A stretch of 64,000 nucleotides of DNA from Alteromonadaceae bacterium XY-R5 (GTDB taxonomy: Bacteria; Pseudomonadota; Gammaproteobacteria; Enterobacterales; Alteromonadaceae): positions 62,001 to 126,000 of the forward strand of contig LXWE01000006.1 in the NCBI GenBank assembly GCA_001660395.1. Reading direction: 5' to 3'. The notes under the pieces are model-generated. The model was not told the DNA's origin. It made no database searches and was given only the letters and a program-made list of their open reading frames with translations. Positions 22,498 through 31,319 of this stretch are shown here, piece after piece; the stretch's first letter is position 1; every line of letters starts with the position of its first letter. A program made the position numbers and the translations under genes.

Positions 22498-22715
22498 TGA
22501 TTTAATCCTACTCAGCTAATACTTATCAGGTTAAGGTTAACACTGTTCTGAATATTTAAAAGTCTTTCGAAGACATAGACTTAACTGTTAGCCAAGATTA
22601 CTGACAAGGTGATAAATTTAACGCAGAATGCCGTTATACTCGACGGTCTCATTTGCTCAAGGAACTCAGGCCCGCAGGAGAGGTCAATGTTTGTCAGCAT
22701 CGAAAAGGAAAAACC

Positions 22716-23162
22716 ATGAAAAGTGACTGGCTTCAGCGTTCCATGTTGTTACTGCCGTTATGCTGCCTAACTGCATGTGCAGGAATTGGGGGCGTAGATT
22801 TAGATACCAAAGAACATTTCACTCATCGAGTAAATGAGCAAGGCATGACTGAATTTGCCTTTGGACTTAGCTGGCGCACCCCATCAGCGCCAAGAAATGA
22901 GGGTCCTCAAGGCGGACCGGGAACCCGCCCCAACGGACCAGCAGGCGCGAATGGCCCCTCAGCAGCACAACCCGGAGGGATGCTATCGACGTTGAGCAAT
23001 GGAGATAAATTGATGCTTGAAGACCGGGCTGCTCACGCTTTACAAAAGCAATTACAACAACAAGGCATTTGCACTCAGGGCCATGAGATTGAACAAGTGG
23101 TCTGGGAAGCTGACAGAATGCGTTTGATGGGGCACTGTAACGCCCCATCTGCTCAAAAATAA
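22716..23162 (+). CDS. Small lipoprotein with a Gly/Pro/Asn-rich linker, function unknown
   Basis: The ATG at 22716 has an AAGGAAAA ribosome site and gives a 148-residue protein with a signal peptide ending in the lipobox LTAC, so it should be lipidated. A longer in-frame start at 22653 would spoil the signal peptide. A low-complexity linker rich in Pro, Gly and Asn (about 56-84) separates a short N-terminal region from a C-terminal region (about 88-148) with a likely disulphide pair (GICTQGH and GHCNAP). It overlaps the end of the opposing barrel gene by ten bases. The family is not recognised. Confidence 0.7.
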   Translation: MKSDWLQRSMLLLPLCCLTACAGIGGVDLDTKEHFTHRVNEQGMTEFAFGLSWRTPSAPRNEGPQGGPGTRPNGPAGANGPSAAQPGGMLSTLSNGDKLMLEDRAAHALQKQLQQQGICTQGHEIEQVVWEADRMRLMGHCNAPSAQK

Positions 23163-24394
23163 TATTCTAAGGATGCCTGCAGATAATCATCACGACGGAA
23201 ATAATATGTAGGCTCCTGCGGTTCGTCCCCACTAAATAACCAGCTTTCCAGTCGCCATTTCCAGCGATCATTAATTCGACTCGAGGCTTCTAAAAACGCG
23301 CTATGGGTCTGGCTATAATCCAAATCCTGAACGTATCCGATTAGTACCTCCGTACCTGAAAAATCATTAAAGCCGATGCGCATTCCAAACATCACATCAT
23401 TTTGTGACACTGTTAATGCCAGCTCATCACGATCGTCATACTGATATTCCATCAGCCAGCCAATGTCGTACTGACTATTGAAAATACCCACGCTGGTATA
23501 TTCAAATCCAGCCACAGATGCATAAAAGGATTCATCACCAATTTTGCGATGAATCGCTTCTAACTTGAGCAACCAGGCACCCGCAACCATCAGTGCATCC
23601 AGACCGATTTGATCCATCTGACGGTAGTATGGCAACAGCCTAATATCAGTCTCACTAATCTGCGGAACAAAAATGGGTTCTCTGGCCGTACCGGTAAAAT
23701 AGGACAAGCCCAAATCCAGATCGCCCAGCGTATGCTGCCAGCGCAACGCCCAGTCCTTGTGCTTGTCTTCATCACCGGATTCATACAAGGCATTATCTGT
23801 ATCTATCTTGTAAGACGCTCGCAACCGACCATCTAATCCCGGAAATGTGCGCTCACGAAAGTAAGGTAACGCAAATGCTGTAAAGGTGCCGTAATCAGAG
23901 ATCCAGGCAAGGCTCACCATAGGCTGTCCCAGTTTATCCTCACCATCAATTGCTTCGATCCAATCGGTTTGATTAATCACATCAACAAGGTGAATTGACT
24001 CTGTTTGGCCCCAGAAGACTTTACCTATACCAGCTTTTAATTCCCAGCTGTCTCCACCATGCCACCACAGCAACTCGCGAATATCACCATGGCTACGTTC
24101 ACCGTCTTCGGCATCCAGTCGATAGAAGGGGCGAAACAACAAACTATCATTACCATCATTCCAGTCAGCATAGATTTCAGGCTTAAAATAGCCTGAAAGC
24201 TGACTTCGTGGCTGGCGAGTCTCTAACGCCTGTTGCAGGAAATAGCGCTGCTCAATCGCACCTTCCCCCGTCCAACTGACTTCAGCCTTCACCACGCCGG
24301 TGATAAGCGTTGCCAGTCCACCCAAAACAAAGGCAATCTTTGAAATCACGCTACCGCGCTCGCTGTAAACTGTTTTTATTGAAGTCACTTTCAT
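23153..24394 (-). CDS. Outer-membrane beta-barrel protein of the RND operon
   Basis: A 413-residue predicted outer-membrane barrel. The signal-like hydrophobic segment KIAFVLGGLATLITGVVKA is followed by dense beta-strand patterning and a C-terminus LQASLEYYF ending in Phe. Internal features such as GIGKVFWGQTESIHLVDVIN resemble DUF1302-type barrels that accompany RND exporters and lipid-handling periplasmic proteins. The ATG at 24394 overlaps the upstream gene by 44 bp. A GTG at 24349, directly after that gene's TAG, would give a more standard signal peptide and coupled translation. It is last in a three-gene minus-strand operon with the LolA-like protein and the RND transporter, and so is probably the outer-membrane end of one envelope pathway. 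Confidence 0.75.
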   Translation of the reverse strand: MKVTSIKTVYSERGSVISKIAFVLGGLATLITGVVKAEVSWTGEGAIEQRYFLQQALETRQPRSQLSGYFKPEIYADWNDGNDSLLFRPFYRLDAEDGERSHGDIRELLWWHGGDSWELKAGIGKVFWGQTESIHLVDVINQTDWIEAIDGEDKLGQPMVSLAWISDYGTFTAFALPYFRERTFPGLDGRLRASYKIDTDNALYESGDEDKHKDWALRWQHTLGDLDLGLSYFTGTAREPIFVPQISETDIRLLPYYRQMDQIGLDALMVAGAWLLKLEAIHRKIGDESFYASVAGFEYTSVGIFNSQYDIGWLMEYQYDDRDELALTVSQNDVMFGMRIGFNDFSGTEVLIGYVQDLDYSQTHSAFLEASSRINDRWKWRLESWLFSGDEPQEPTYYFRRDDYLQASLEYYF

Positions 24395-25154
24395 CTAATC
24401 CAGTGCCAAATTCGATCTTGTGAGTGAGCATAACTGTACTCTTGCCATTCTGTACATTTCGCATAGTGCTGCGCATAGGGCGCCAGAATTTATCTTTAAA
24501 TTGTTTATAGTTATCTAGCTCGAGTACCTTTAACAAAGCGTTTTTACGATCATAAAACTCTACTTTCACAGCCCGATAATACGTCTTATCAACCCAAACG
24601 ATCTGCTTTGAGTAACCTGAATACTCGTCTAACGGCACTTGTTGTAACACATACACGCTTTCGCCTTGATAGTTCTCATCCCGCAAATAAGTGAAACGAA
24701 ATTTTTCCAGCTCAAATGAAGCCATATCTTCATAAGAAAATTCACTCCCCATAAATGGCCCGGATTTATTCTGTGTCGCTATTCGCTTCACCCGCTTCAA
24801 TGCTGGCAAATACATCCATTGATCGTCTGGCTCGAGCGAATGAGAAAAACTGAGAAACGCAGATCCTTTGACGTCCCTTGGTTCATCAAAAACCGTTAAT
24901 CCTTTATCACCATCCTCCTGCATTTCCAGGGTGCTTACTCGAATTTTCCGCTCGCTTTCCTGACCGGATGAATTGCGTAAAATCATGCTCATCTCGGCAT
25001 ATGAGTCTCCCCACCCCGTGTCGCGGGCAATCCGCTCTTTTGCAATAGCCAGCCCTTTTTCCTCGACCGACTCGGCATAGCTTGCACCAATATAAAGGCA
25101 AAAAAGCAGGGGTATACTCCCAAAAATGGAAAAGCGAGAACGATAAAATTGCAT
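24351..25154 (-). CDS. Periplasmic LolA-like outer-membrane lipoprotein-sorting family protein
   Basis: The ATG at 25154 (AAGGAAC site, 19 bp after the RND stop) gives 267 residues. The open frame reaches 25256, but the extra part overlaps the RND gene. A signal peptide (IPLLFCLYIGASYA, cleaved before ES) is followed by a domain with DDQWMYLPALKRVKRIA, GPFMGSEFSYEDMA and YYRAVKVEFYDRKNALLKVL. These motifs are typical of the LolA-like sorting-protein family (PF17131 type) found next to MMPL/RND transporters. The fold is an open beta-barrel that carries an acyl chain. It should shuttle a lipid or hydrophobic substrate between transporter and outer membrane. The substrate is unknown. Confidence 0.85.
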   Translation of the reverse strand: MQFYRSRFSIFGSIPLLFCLYIGASYAESVEEKGLAIAKERIARDTGWGDSYAEMSMILRNSSGQESERKIRVSTLEMQEDGDKGLTVFDEPRDVKGSAFLSFSHSLEPDDQWMYLPALKRVKRIATQNKSGPFMGSEFSYEDMASFELEKFRFTYLRDENYQGESVYVLQQVPLDEYSGYSKQIVWVDKTYYRAVKVEFYDRKNALLKVLELDNYKQFKDKFWRPMRSTMRNVQNGKSTVMLTHKIEFGTGLDESDFNKNSLQRAR

Positions 25155-25173
25155 CCAAATGTTCCTTTTTACT

Positions 25174-27462
25174 CTAGTTAGCGAGATGAGACTTTCTATC
25201 AATAAGTAGCAAAAATGCAGGTAAAAAAAGCAGATCGACCAGTAATGCCACCACAATAATGATGCCAGTTAACATCCCCATGTCAGCATTCAGCGCAAAT
25301 GGGGATAGGGTCAACACGAAAAAACCAAGAGACAGAACCACAGTCGTAGTGATTAAAGCCTTTCCTACCGTCGAAAACGCATATTCAATGCTTTGCGCAG
25401 CATTTTTTTGTTCTGTTCGCGCATGTTTGTACTTACTCAGAAAATGCACGGTATCATCAACAATGATACCCAGTGTCATGCTAAGAACAACTGAAAGTGC
25501 CATATTAATCTGCCCTGAAAATGCTCCCCAAATCCCAAACCCCAACAATGCAGGCAGCAAATTGGGGACCAGACTAATCAAGCCAAGTTTTAAGGAGCGT
25601 AGCGCAAAAATAAGCAGTAACGAGATCAAGACCAAAGCAACCAATGTTCCCTGGATTAAACTTTTCATATTCGCTTCGCCAATGTGAGCAAACATCAGAT
25701 TGGGGCTAGCAGCTTCTATCGTCAGTCCCTGTGAATGCGCGTCAAACCAGTTCTTTGCGCGCTGCTCAAATTCGGTAAACTCCTTACTGCCCAAATTTTT
25801 CATAGTAACCGACATACGCGTCGCCGATTTATCCAGGTTCAATTGGTTATTCAGGTCGAGTCCGTAAGGTAAAGACATCTCAAACAATAGCAGATACTGG
25901 GCAGCAAGCTCCTGCTCCCTCGGCAGACGATAAAATGTTTCGTCATCGCCATGCATATTTTTATTTAAACGCTTAAACGTATCAGAAATACTCACCACGT
26001 GATCAACCTCAGCCTGCTGACGTAACCAGATGGCAAAGTTTTCTATGGTTTGAATAACTTCAGGCGCATTTATTCCGGATTCCTTTCCTGTATAGATGGC
26101 AAAATCAATGCGTGCATTACCACTTAAATTTGCCTCCTGAAAATCTGAGGCCTGGCGAAACTGAGTGCTTTTGGCAAAATATTCGGTAGAAATATCATTC
26201 AGACGATTCTGAGTAGTCAGCAATCCAGCGACAACCGCCAGCACCAATGTCGATGGTAAAATGACCTTGTAGTATTTTGTCACCCCTCCCCCAAATCGCG
26301 CCATTAGCGTCGACTCAGAAGTCACAATGCGCACAGGAAGAGGTAACAAGGATAACATCGCAGGCAATAAAGTAAGACTTAAAATACACGCCAGCATGAC
26401 GCCTATGGCACATAGGTTCCCGAGATCAGCCAGCACAGGCACTTCTGAAAAATTAAGGGTTACAAAGCCAATGGCCGTCGTAATACTGGTTATCCAAACC
26501 GGTACCTGATTCAATTTCACTGCGTAACGAATTGCCGCTTGTTTTTCCATCCCCCTAGACATAGCCAAGAGTGTTGAGGCAATTATGTGGATACAGTCAG
26601 CAACTGCCAGGGTCATCACTATTGTTGGTACATTCACCGTTGCTGTACTCAAAAACATGCCCATCCAGCCAGACAAACCTATTGTGGTGACTATGGTGAT
26701 GACAACAACAATGACAGTTCCTAGCATGCCAGCCCAGGTTCTTAGCATTAACCATAACACTACAATAATGGTTAAAAACATTAATGGAACCAAGGTAGTT
26801 GCATCTTGTGTGGCTGACTCAGTAAAGGCGTTATTTAACAACACCATTCCTGTTTCATAAAAATCGTGATCCGGGTATTTTGCTTTAAATTGTGCGCTCA
26901 AGCCCCGCACATATTGACTAATTACGCCAACCTCGATGGTTTGATCACCATCTGGCAACACAACGGTAACGTTAACCATCGCAACATGGCCACTAGGTGA
27001 TACAAGGCGTCCTTTAAGTTCCGGTTCTTGCATAACCAAATGCTTTATTTCGGCAATTTGGGAACTATCCAATGTGACGTCTTTTGGCAGCATATCCTGC
27101 ACCATCAGATCATCGTCTTCTGACCAGGTGTGCTGAAAATTGGTAATGGAATCAACACGCGTGGAAAAAGGGGTCTGCCAGGCAGCGTCGGTTAACGATT
27201 GCAATAATTCAAGGGTTTCTGGGTTAAATACATCACCCGAATGAGGAACCACGATGATGGCGGCATTTTCATTTTTATTAAATACCTGCTGCATCTTCGT
27301 AAAGGCCTGGCGTTGAGGGTTGGTTTCTTCAAAGAAAACCTTGTAGTCGCCACGAAAATACAAATTTTTTGCGCCAACTCCGGCCAACACCGACAATACG
27401 ACCAGCAGCAATACGAATAGCCCAGGGCGTCGTAATATGTGCATCAACCAGTTTTGTTTCAC
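25174..27462 (-). CDS. RND-superfamily (MMPL/HpnN-like) transporter
   Basis: A 762-residue inner-membrane transporter with twelve predicted membrane segments in two halves. There are single segments near 10-30 and 400-420, and two five-helix clusters (about 215-370 and 610-755). The periplasmic domains between them are shorter than in AcrB-type pumps, which fits the MMPL/HpnN group exporting lipids. The paired ADCIHIIASTL and IVDDTVHFLSKY segments carry the Asp and His residues used in proton coupling. The GTG at 27462 has an ideal AGGGAG site. An ATG 24 bp upstream (27486) lacks one. It is first in the operon with the LolA-like protein and the outer-membrane barrel. Confidence 0.88.
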   Translation of the reverse strand: MKQNWLMHILRRPGLFVLLLVVLSVLAGVGAKNLYFRGDYKVFFEETNPQRQAFTKMQQVFNKNENAAIIVVPHSGDVFNPETLELLQSLTDAAWQTPFSTRVDSITNFQHTWSEDDDLMVQDMLPKDVTLDSSQIAEIKHLVMQEPELKGRLVSPSGHVAMVNVTVVLPDGDQTIEVGVISQYVRGLSAQFKAKYPDHDFYETGMVLLNNAFTESATQDATTLVPLMFLTIIVVLWLMLRTWAGMLGTVIVVVITIVTTIGLSGWMGMFLSTATVNVPTIVMTLAVADCIHIIASTLLAMSRGMEKQAAIRYAVKLNQVPVWITSITTAIGFVTLNFSEVPVLADLGNLCAIGVMLACILSLTLLPAMLSLLPLPVRIVTSESTLMARFGGGVTKYYKVILPSTLVLAVVAGLLTTQNRLNDISTEYFAKSTQFRQASDFQEANLSGNARIDFAIYTGKESGINAPEVIQTIENFAIWLRQQAEVDHVVSISDTFKRLNKNMHGDDETFYRLPREQELAAQYLLLFEMSLPYGLDLNNQLNLDKSATRMSVTMKNLGSKEFTEFEQRAKNWFDAHSQGLTIEAASPNLMFAHIGEANMKSLIQGTLVALVLISLLLIFALRSLKLGLISLVPNLLPALLGFGIWGAFSGQINMALSVVLSMTLGIIVDDTVHFLSKYKHARTEQKNAAQSIEYAFSTVGKALITTTVVLSLGFFVLTLSPFALNADMGMLTGIIIVVALLVDLLFLPAFLLLIDRKSHLAN

Positions 27463-27747
27463 CTTGTTCTCCCTGAAAACCGACATGATTCTGTTTGTCG
27501 TTTAGTTTCGACAGTCTAGTCAACACGCATAAACACAATGTGTCAGTGTAGTCGTGAATTAATAGTAGGCGAATTTCGCCATGACTCTGTTCCGTTAAGT
27601 TAAATCCAATTTTTTCATATTTTTCAGTAATTTCACACCAACAAATCACACCAAAAATGAATATTACTTAACTCTGAAAACAACATTCCATTAACAAGAA
27701 CACGCAAATTATTTTGATCTTTTGACAAAAAACGTTAGTATTACTGC

Positions 27748-27764
27748 AACTGGTCAGATGAGCG
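27748..27764 (+). promoter_or_regulatory. Candidate FadR operator upstream of fadE
   Basis: AACTGGTCAGATGAGCG matches the enterobacterial FadR operator (AACTGGTCNGACCAGTT) at 12 of 16 informative positions, with a perfect left half. It lies 12 bases before the fadE ATG and 20 bases after a perfect TTGACA (27722-27727), where FadR would block transcription. FadR is a GntR-type repressor of fatty acid degradation released by acyl-CoA. Whether this genome encodes FadR cannot be seen. Confidence 0.5.
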
Positions 27765-27776
27765 GATGAGTAAATT

Positions 27777-30017
27777 ATGAGTATTAGAACAGCCCTTAAA
27801 AAAGTTATGCCTCCTATTTCGGTAACCGAACAGGAAGCCCTGGACGCTGGTGATATCTGGATTGAATCTTCAATCTATCAAGGTAAGCCTGATTTCGAAG
27901 CTCTGAGAAACATTCCCAAAGCACAACTAAGTGCCGACGAAAAAGCATTTATGGATGGTCCCCTGCAAGAATTGATGGGGATGATCGACGATTACGAATT
28001 ACAAAACGCTACCCATATTCCACAGCACATCATTGATTTCCTGTCTGTGAACAAATTCTTCGCCCTGATTATTCCGAAGAAATTTGGTGGTATGGAATTC
28101 AGCCCTTACGCTAACTCTACCATTGTTGCGACCATCGCAACCAAAAGTGGTGCTATTGCAGTAACCGTCATGGTACCTAACTCATTAGGCCCGGGTGAGT
28201 TACTGATGCACTATGGTACAGCTGAGCAACAAAATTATTGGTTGCCACGTCTGTCTGTAGGTCAGGATATTCCATGCTTCGCCCTAACCAGCCCAGAGGC
28301 AGGTTCTGACGCTGGCGGCATCCCTGATGCAGCTATCGTGACGAAAGGCGAATTCAACGGCGAAGAAGTAGTTGGTTTAAGCATTTCCTGGGACAAGCGT
28401 TACATTACCCTGGCACCTATCGCCACAGTACTGGGCCTGGCCTTTAAAGTATTCGATCCAAACGGTTTGTTGGGCGATAAAGTTGAACTGGGCATTACCT
28501 GTGCGTTGATTCCGAAAGATCACCCGGGTGTTGAACTGGGCAACCGTCACGATCCTATGGGTATCCGTTTCTACAACGGTACAACTCGTGGCAACAACGT
28601 ATTTATCCCAATGGATTTCATTATCGGTGGTCAGAAGAACATCGGTCGTGGCTGGCAGATGCTGGTAAGCTGTCTGGGTGCGGGTCGTGGTATTTCATTG
28701 CCAGCAATGGGCACAGCATCAGCTCAGTCTGCGTTTAAATCAACCACCGAATATTCATTTGTACGTGAACAGTTTGGTCTGCCAATCGGTCGCTTCGAAG
28801 GTATTCAAGAGAAGCTGGCTGAAATCGCAGGTAAAACCTTCGCACTAGAAGCGATGCGTGTACTGACCACTGAAGGTCTGGGCTTAGGCCTGAAACCTGC
28901 GGTAGTGACTGCAATCGCTAAATACCACATGACTGAACTGGGTCGCGACGTAGTAAATGCTGCGATGGACGTTCAAGCAGGTAAAGCCATTCAACGTGGT
29001 CCTCAAAATACGTTGGCGGCTGCGTATGCTGCAATTCCGATTGCAATTACCGTAGAAGGCGCGAACATTCTGACCCGCAACCTGATGATCTTTGGTCAAG
29101 GTGCAATGCGTTGTCACCCGTACATGAAAGAAATGATCGAGTTGATTTACAGCAATGATAAATCAGCTGACAAAGCGTTCGGTAAAGTATTGCGTAAAAC
29201 CATCGGTTTCAGCGTGAAGAACTCTCTGCGTTCTTTCTTCAAGAGCCACTTGTCTTTCACTCGTGGAAGCCAGTCTGCACTGCCCGAAGTACGTAAGTAC
29301 GAGAAGCAAGTAAACCTGCTGTCGGCTAAGTTAGCGCCTCTGGCAGATTTATCTTTGGCAGTATTAGGTGGAAACCTGAAAAAAGCAGAACTGCTGTCGG
29401 CCCGTTTAGGTGACGTGATGTCTTACCTATACGCTGCAATGGCTATCGTTCGTTTCTACGAGCAACGCGTTGAAAGCCGCGCCGAAGCGAAGCCTTACTT
29501 CGAATACGCAATTCAGTGGGCGCTAATCGAAGGTGAAAGAGCCATTGCTAACTTCATCGCGAACTTCCCGAACACACCAACCCGTGGCCTGATGCGTGTA
29601 TTGACCAAAACCTATGGTAACAGCACCAGCAGCATCAGCGACGACCTGATTCGTGAGTTATCTGAAGCGTCGCTGCAGCAAACCAGCATTCGTAATGAAT
29701 TGACGCATCTGGTAGTTGCCAGCAACGGTGACGGCCACTGCATCAATGAAGCGGCTTTCGAAGCTAAGCACAAAGTGCTGGAACTGCTGAAGAAAGTACA
29801 AAAGGCGGCTCGTAAGAATCCGGTTGTTCCTGCGATTTCTTTCGAAAACGTATTGCGTACATTGCATGGCAAAGGTGAGCTGAACGACGAAGAGTTGGCA
29901 GCATTAATCGACTACAACGATAAGCGTAAAGTCGCTATCCGTGTAGACGAATACACCTTCGACCTGGAATTGGTTGATGCGAAAGCGCCTGTTGCACAGC
30001 AAGCGTCTGCCGCATAA
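27777..30017 (+). CDS. fadE: Acyl-CoA dehydrogenase, FadE family
   Basis: A 746-residue flavoenzyme for the first step of fatty acid beta-oxidation (acyl-CoA to trans-2-enoyl-CoA). The acyl-CoA dehydrogenase domains run from about 75 to 470, with CFALTSPEAGSDAGG (the flavin/substrate loop), GRGWQMLVSCLGAGRGISLP, REQFGLPIGRFEGIQ and the FGQGAMRCHPY region. A C-terminal FadE-specific DUF1974-type region (about 470-740) follows. E. coli FadE (814 residues) has an N-terminal membrane region that is absent here, so this protein may be soluble or peripheral. Codon choice (CTG, CGT, GGT, GTA) is visibly more biased than in neighbouring genes, suggesting high expression. The ribosome site is GGATGAG. 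A FadR-like site lies just upstream and a strong terminator downstream. Confidence 0.93.
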   Translation: MSIRTALKKVMPPISVTEQEALDAGDIWIESSIYQGKPDFEALRNIPKAQLSADEKAFMDGPLQELMGMIDDYELQNATHIPQHIIDFLSVNKFFALIIPKKFGGMEFSPYANSTIVATIATKSGAIAVTVMVPNSLGPGELLMHYGTAEQQNYWLPRLSVGQDIPCFALTSPEAGSDAGGIPDAAIVTKGEFNGEEVVGLSISWDKRYITLAPIATVLGLAFKVFDPNGLLGDKVELGITCALIPKDHPGVELGNRHDPMGIRFYNGTTRGNNVFIPMDFIIGGQKNIGRGWQMLVSCLGAGRGISLPAMGTASAQSAFKSTTEYSFVREQFGLPIGRFEGIQEKLAEIAGKTFALEAMRVLTTEGLGLGLKPAVVTAIAKYHMTELGRDVVNAAMDVQAGKAIQRGPQNTLAAAYAAIPIAITVEGANILTRNLMIFGQGAMRCHPYMKEMIELIYSNDKSADKAFGKVLRKTIGFSVKNSLRSFFKSHLSFTRGSQSALPEVRKYEKQVNLLSAKLAPLADLSLAVLGGNLKKAELLSARLGDVMSYLYAAMAIVRFYEQRVESRAEAKPYFEYAIQWALIEGERAIANFIANFPNTPTRGLMRVLTKTYGNSTSSISDDLIRELSEASLQQTSIRNELTHLVVASNGDGHCINEAAFEAKHKVLELLKKVQKAARKNPVVPAISFENVLRTLHGKGELNDEELAALIDYNDKRKVAIRVDEYTFDLELVDAKAPVAQQASAA

Positions 30018-30033
30018 TTAAGCGATTCAGATG

Positions 30034-30060
30034 AAAAAGCGGGTTTAGCCCGCTTTTTTT
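30034..30060 (+). terminator. Rho-independent terminator of fadE
   Basis: A-run, GCGGG (30039-30043), TTTAG loop, CCCGC (30049-30053) and seven T (30054-30060), 17 bases after the fadE stop. The A-run pairs with the T-run, so it could also act on the other strand. Confidence 0.9.
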
Positions 30061-30140
30061 ATATCTTCCACTCCCAGAATTTGCCCCGCCTCCGATTTCT
30101 AGGCAAAATAACGCGTTTTTTGATTCAGGATGTCTGCTTC

Positions 30141-30719
30141 ATGGCACAACTTTATTTTTACTATTCGGCCATGAACGCCGGTAAATCAACGTCATTACTG
30201 CAATCCGCCTATAACTACAAAGAACGCGGTATGCGCGCTGAGATTTTCACTGCAGCTTTTGATGATCGCTACGGTGTTGGAAAGGTCGCCTCCCGCATTG
30301 GGTTGCAGGCAGAAGCGCACTTATTCGATCCAAATTCTGAGCTCAAGACACAGATTGAACAATTAAAAGTCTCGGGCAAAATTGACTGTATCTTTATCGA
30401 CGAAGCCCAGTTTCTGACTAAAGCCCAGGTCCGCCAACTCATTGACGTTGTGGATGAATTCAAGATTCCAGTCCTCGCTTACGGGCTGCGCACTGACTTT
30501 TTAGGAGAGACATTTGAAGGCAGCCACTACTTGCTAGCCTGGGCCGACAAACTCTTCGAACTAAAAACCGTGTGTCATTGTGGGCGAAAAGCAAACTTTG
30601 TGGTGCGTCTCGATGCGGATGGCAATGCCGTCACAGAAGGTGAGCAAGTTGAAGTTGGAGGCAACGACAGATACGAATCTATGTGTCGTAAACATTTTAA
30701 GTCATTGGTATGGCGTTAA
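30141..30719 (+). CDS. tdk: Thymidine kinase (type II)
   Basis: A 192-residue cytosolic enzyme that phosphorylates thymidine to dTMP with ATP in the salvage pathway (E. coli Tdk is 205). The P-loop AMNAGKST lies at about 10-17 and the Walker B/carboxylate motif FIDEAQFL at about 86-93. The lasso region follows [14 protein letters not shown], and the zinc site is formed by VCHCGRKA and later MCRKH. ATG at 30141 has an AGGA site and gives the family's N-terminus ([12 protein letters not shown]). An in-frame TTG at 30081 would add 20 unrelated residues. It is monocistronic between the fadE terminator and a small cysteine-rich gene. Confidence 0.96.
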   Translation: MAQLYFYYSAMNAGKSTSLLQSAYNYKERGMRAEIFTAAFDDRYGVGKVASRIGLQAEAHLFDPNSELKTQIEQLKVSGKIDCIFIDEAQFLTKAQVRQLIDVVDEFKIPVLAYGLRTDFLGETFEGSHYLLAWADKLFELKTVCHCGRKANFVVRLDADGNAVTEGEQVEVGGNDRYESMCRKHFKSLVWR

Positions 30720-30794
30720 TTTAACTGATTAAAATTTGCACCAACCTCGAAGATGTGCAACATTAAGGTCTGTGTTGTATTGAGGTTTGTGCGG

Positions 30795-31118
30795 ATGGAT
30801 TTAGCGGAACTTTCTCTTAGCCTTGAAGTCAGTCATTTTGAGCAAACATTATCGATTTATGGTGAAGTTGAGCAAGATGAAGCATGTAAATGTGTTACTC
30901 CCTCAAGCAATTGGCTGTTATCAAAACAACAACGCCAGTTGGAAAAGCATCTCGAAGAAAGCCAGCATCAAAGGTTATTAAGTTGCCATAACCAGATGCC
31001 CTGCCCGGCCACAGAAAACATGGCTCAGGCATGCAAGTACGACCTCTGTCCCGCACCTAATTATTCCAATGCATTTATCGTCAGAGATCATGAAGGTAAT
31101 TTGCTACTGGTAAATTAG
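30795..31118 (+). CDS. Small cysteine-rich protein, function unknown
   Basis: The ATG at 30795, preceded by GAGG, gives 107 residues. The open frame begins at 30753, but the extra 14 residues include no better ribosome site. Cysteines cluster in pairs: ACKC (about 30-32), SCHNQMPC and ACKYDLC towards the end, six in total. There is no signal peptide or membrane segment, so they more probably bind metal than form disulphides in the cytoplasm. The C-terminal sequence FIVRDHEGNLLLVN looks like a beta hairpin. Codon use is like the neighbours, supporting a real gene. The family is not recognised. Confidence 0.6.
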   Translation: MDLAELSLSLEVSHFEQTLSIYGEVEQDEACKCVTPSSNWLLSKQQRQLEKHLEESQHQRLLSCHNQMPCPATENMAQACKYDLCPAPNYSNAFIVRDHEGNLLLVN

Positions 31119-31249
31119 CCAGCAGCACATAGTTACCACACCCAAAAATTCAATCTGAAAAGTAATTATTTCTACTTCGTATAGTTCAGTTACGAATGCA
31201 TAAAAAATCTCTCGAATCCTCTGATTTATATACTAAAGTTTAATTGGCT

Positions 31250-31285
31250 CGGAGCGCTGACTTTCGTCTAATAGCGCCCCGTTTT
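31250..31285 (+). terminator. Weak hairpin with T-run between two plus-strand genes
   Basis: CGGAGCGCT (31250-31258) pairs with AGCGCCCCG (31273-31281), one mismatch in nine, followed by TTTT. It may terminate the small cysteine-rich gene, or form the leader of the chemoreceptor gene that starts 35 bp later. Confidence 0.35.
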
Positions 31286-31319
31286 AATCCATACTTTTTA
31301 TATGGTCTTTGAGGTTGTT

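Noticed and set aside
27329-27649. A 106-codon minus-strand frame upstream of the RND gene
   Set aside because: It overlaps the true RND start in another frame, has no family resemblance and no ribosome site.
31234-31265. Sigma-28 promoter for the multi-helix chemoreceptor (perfect TAAAGTTT at 31234-31241)
   Set aside because: The only GCCGATAA-like sequence (GCTGACTT) lies 14 bases away instead of about 11 and matches poorly.
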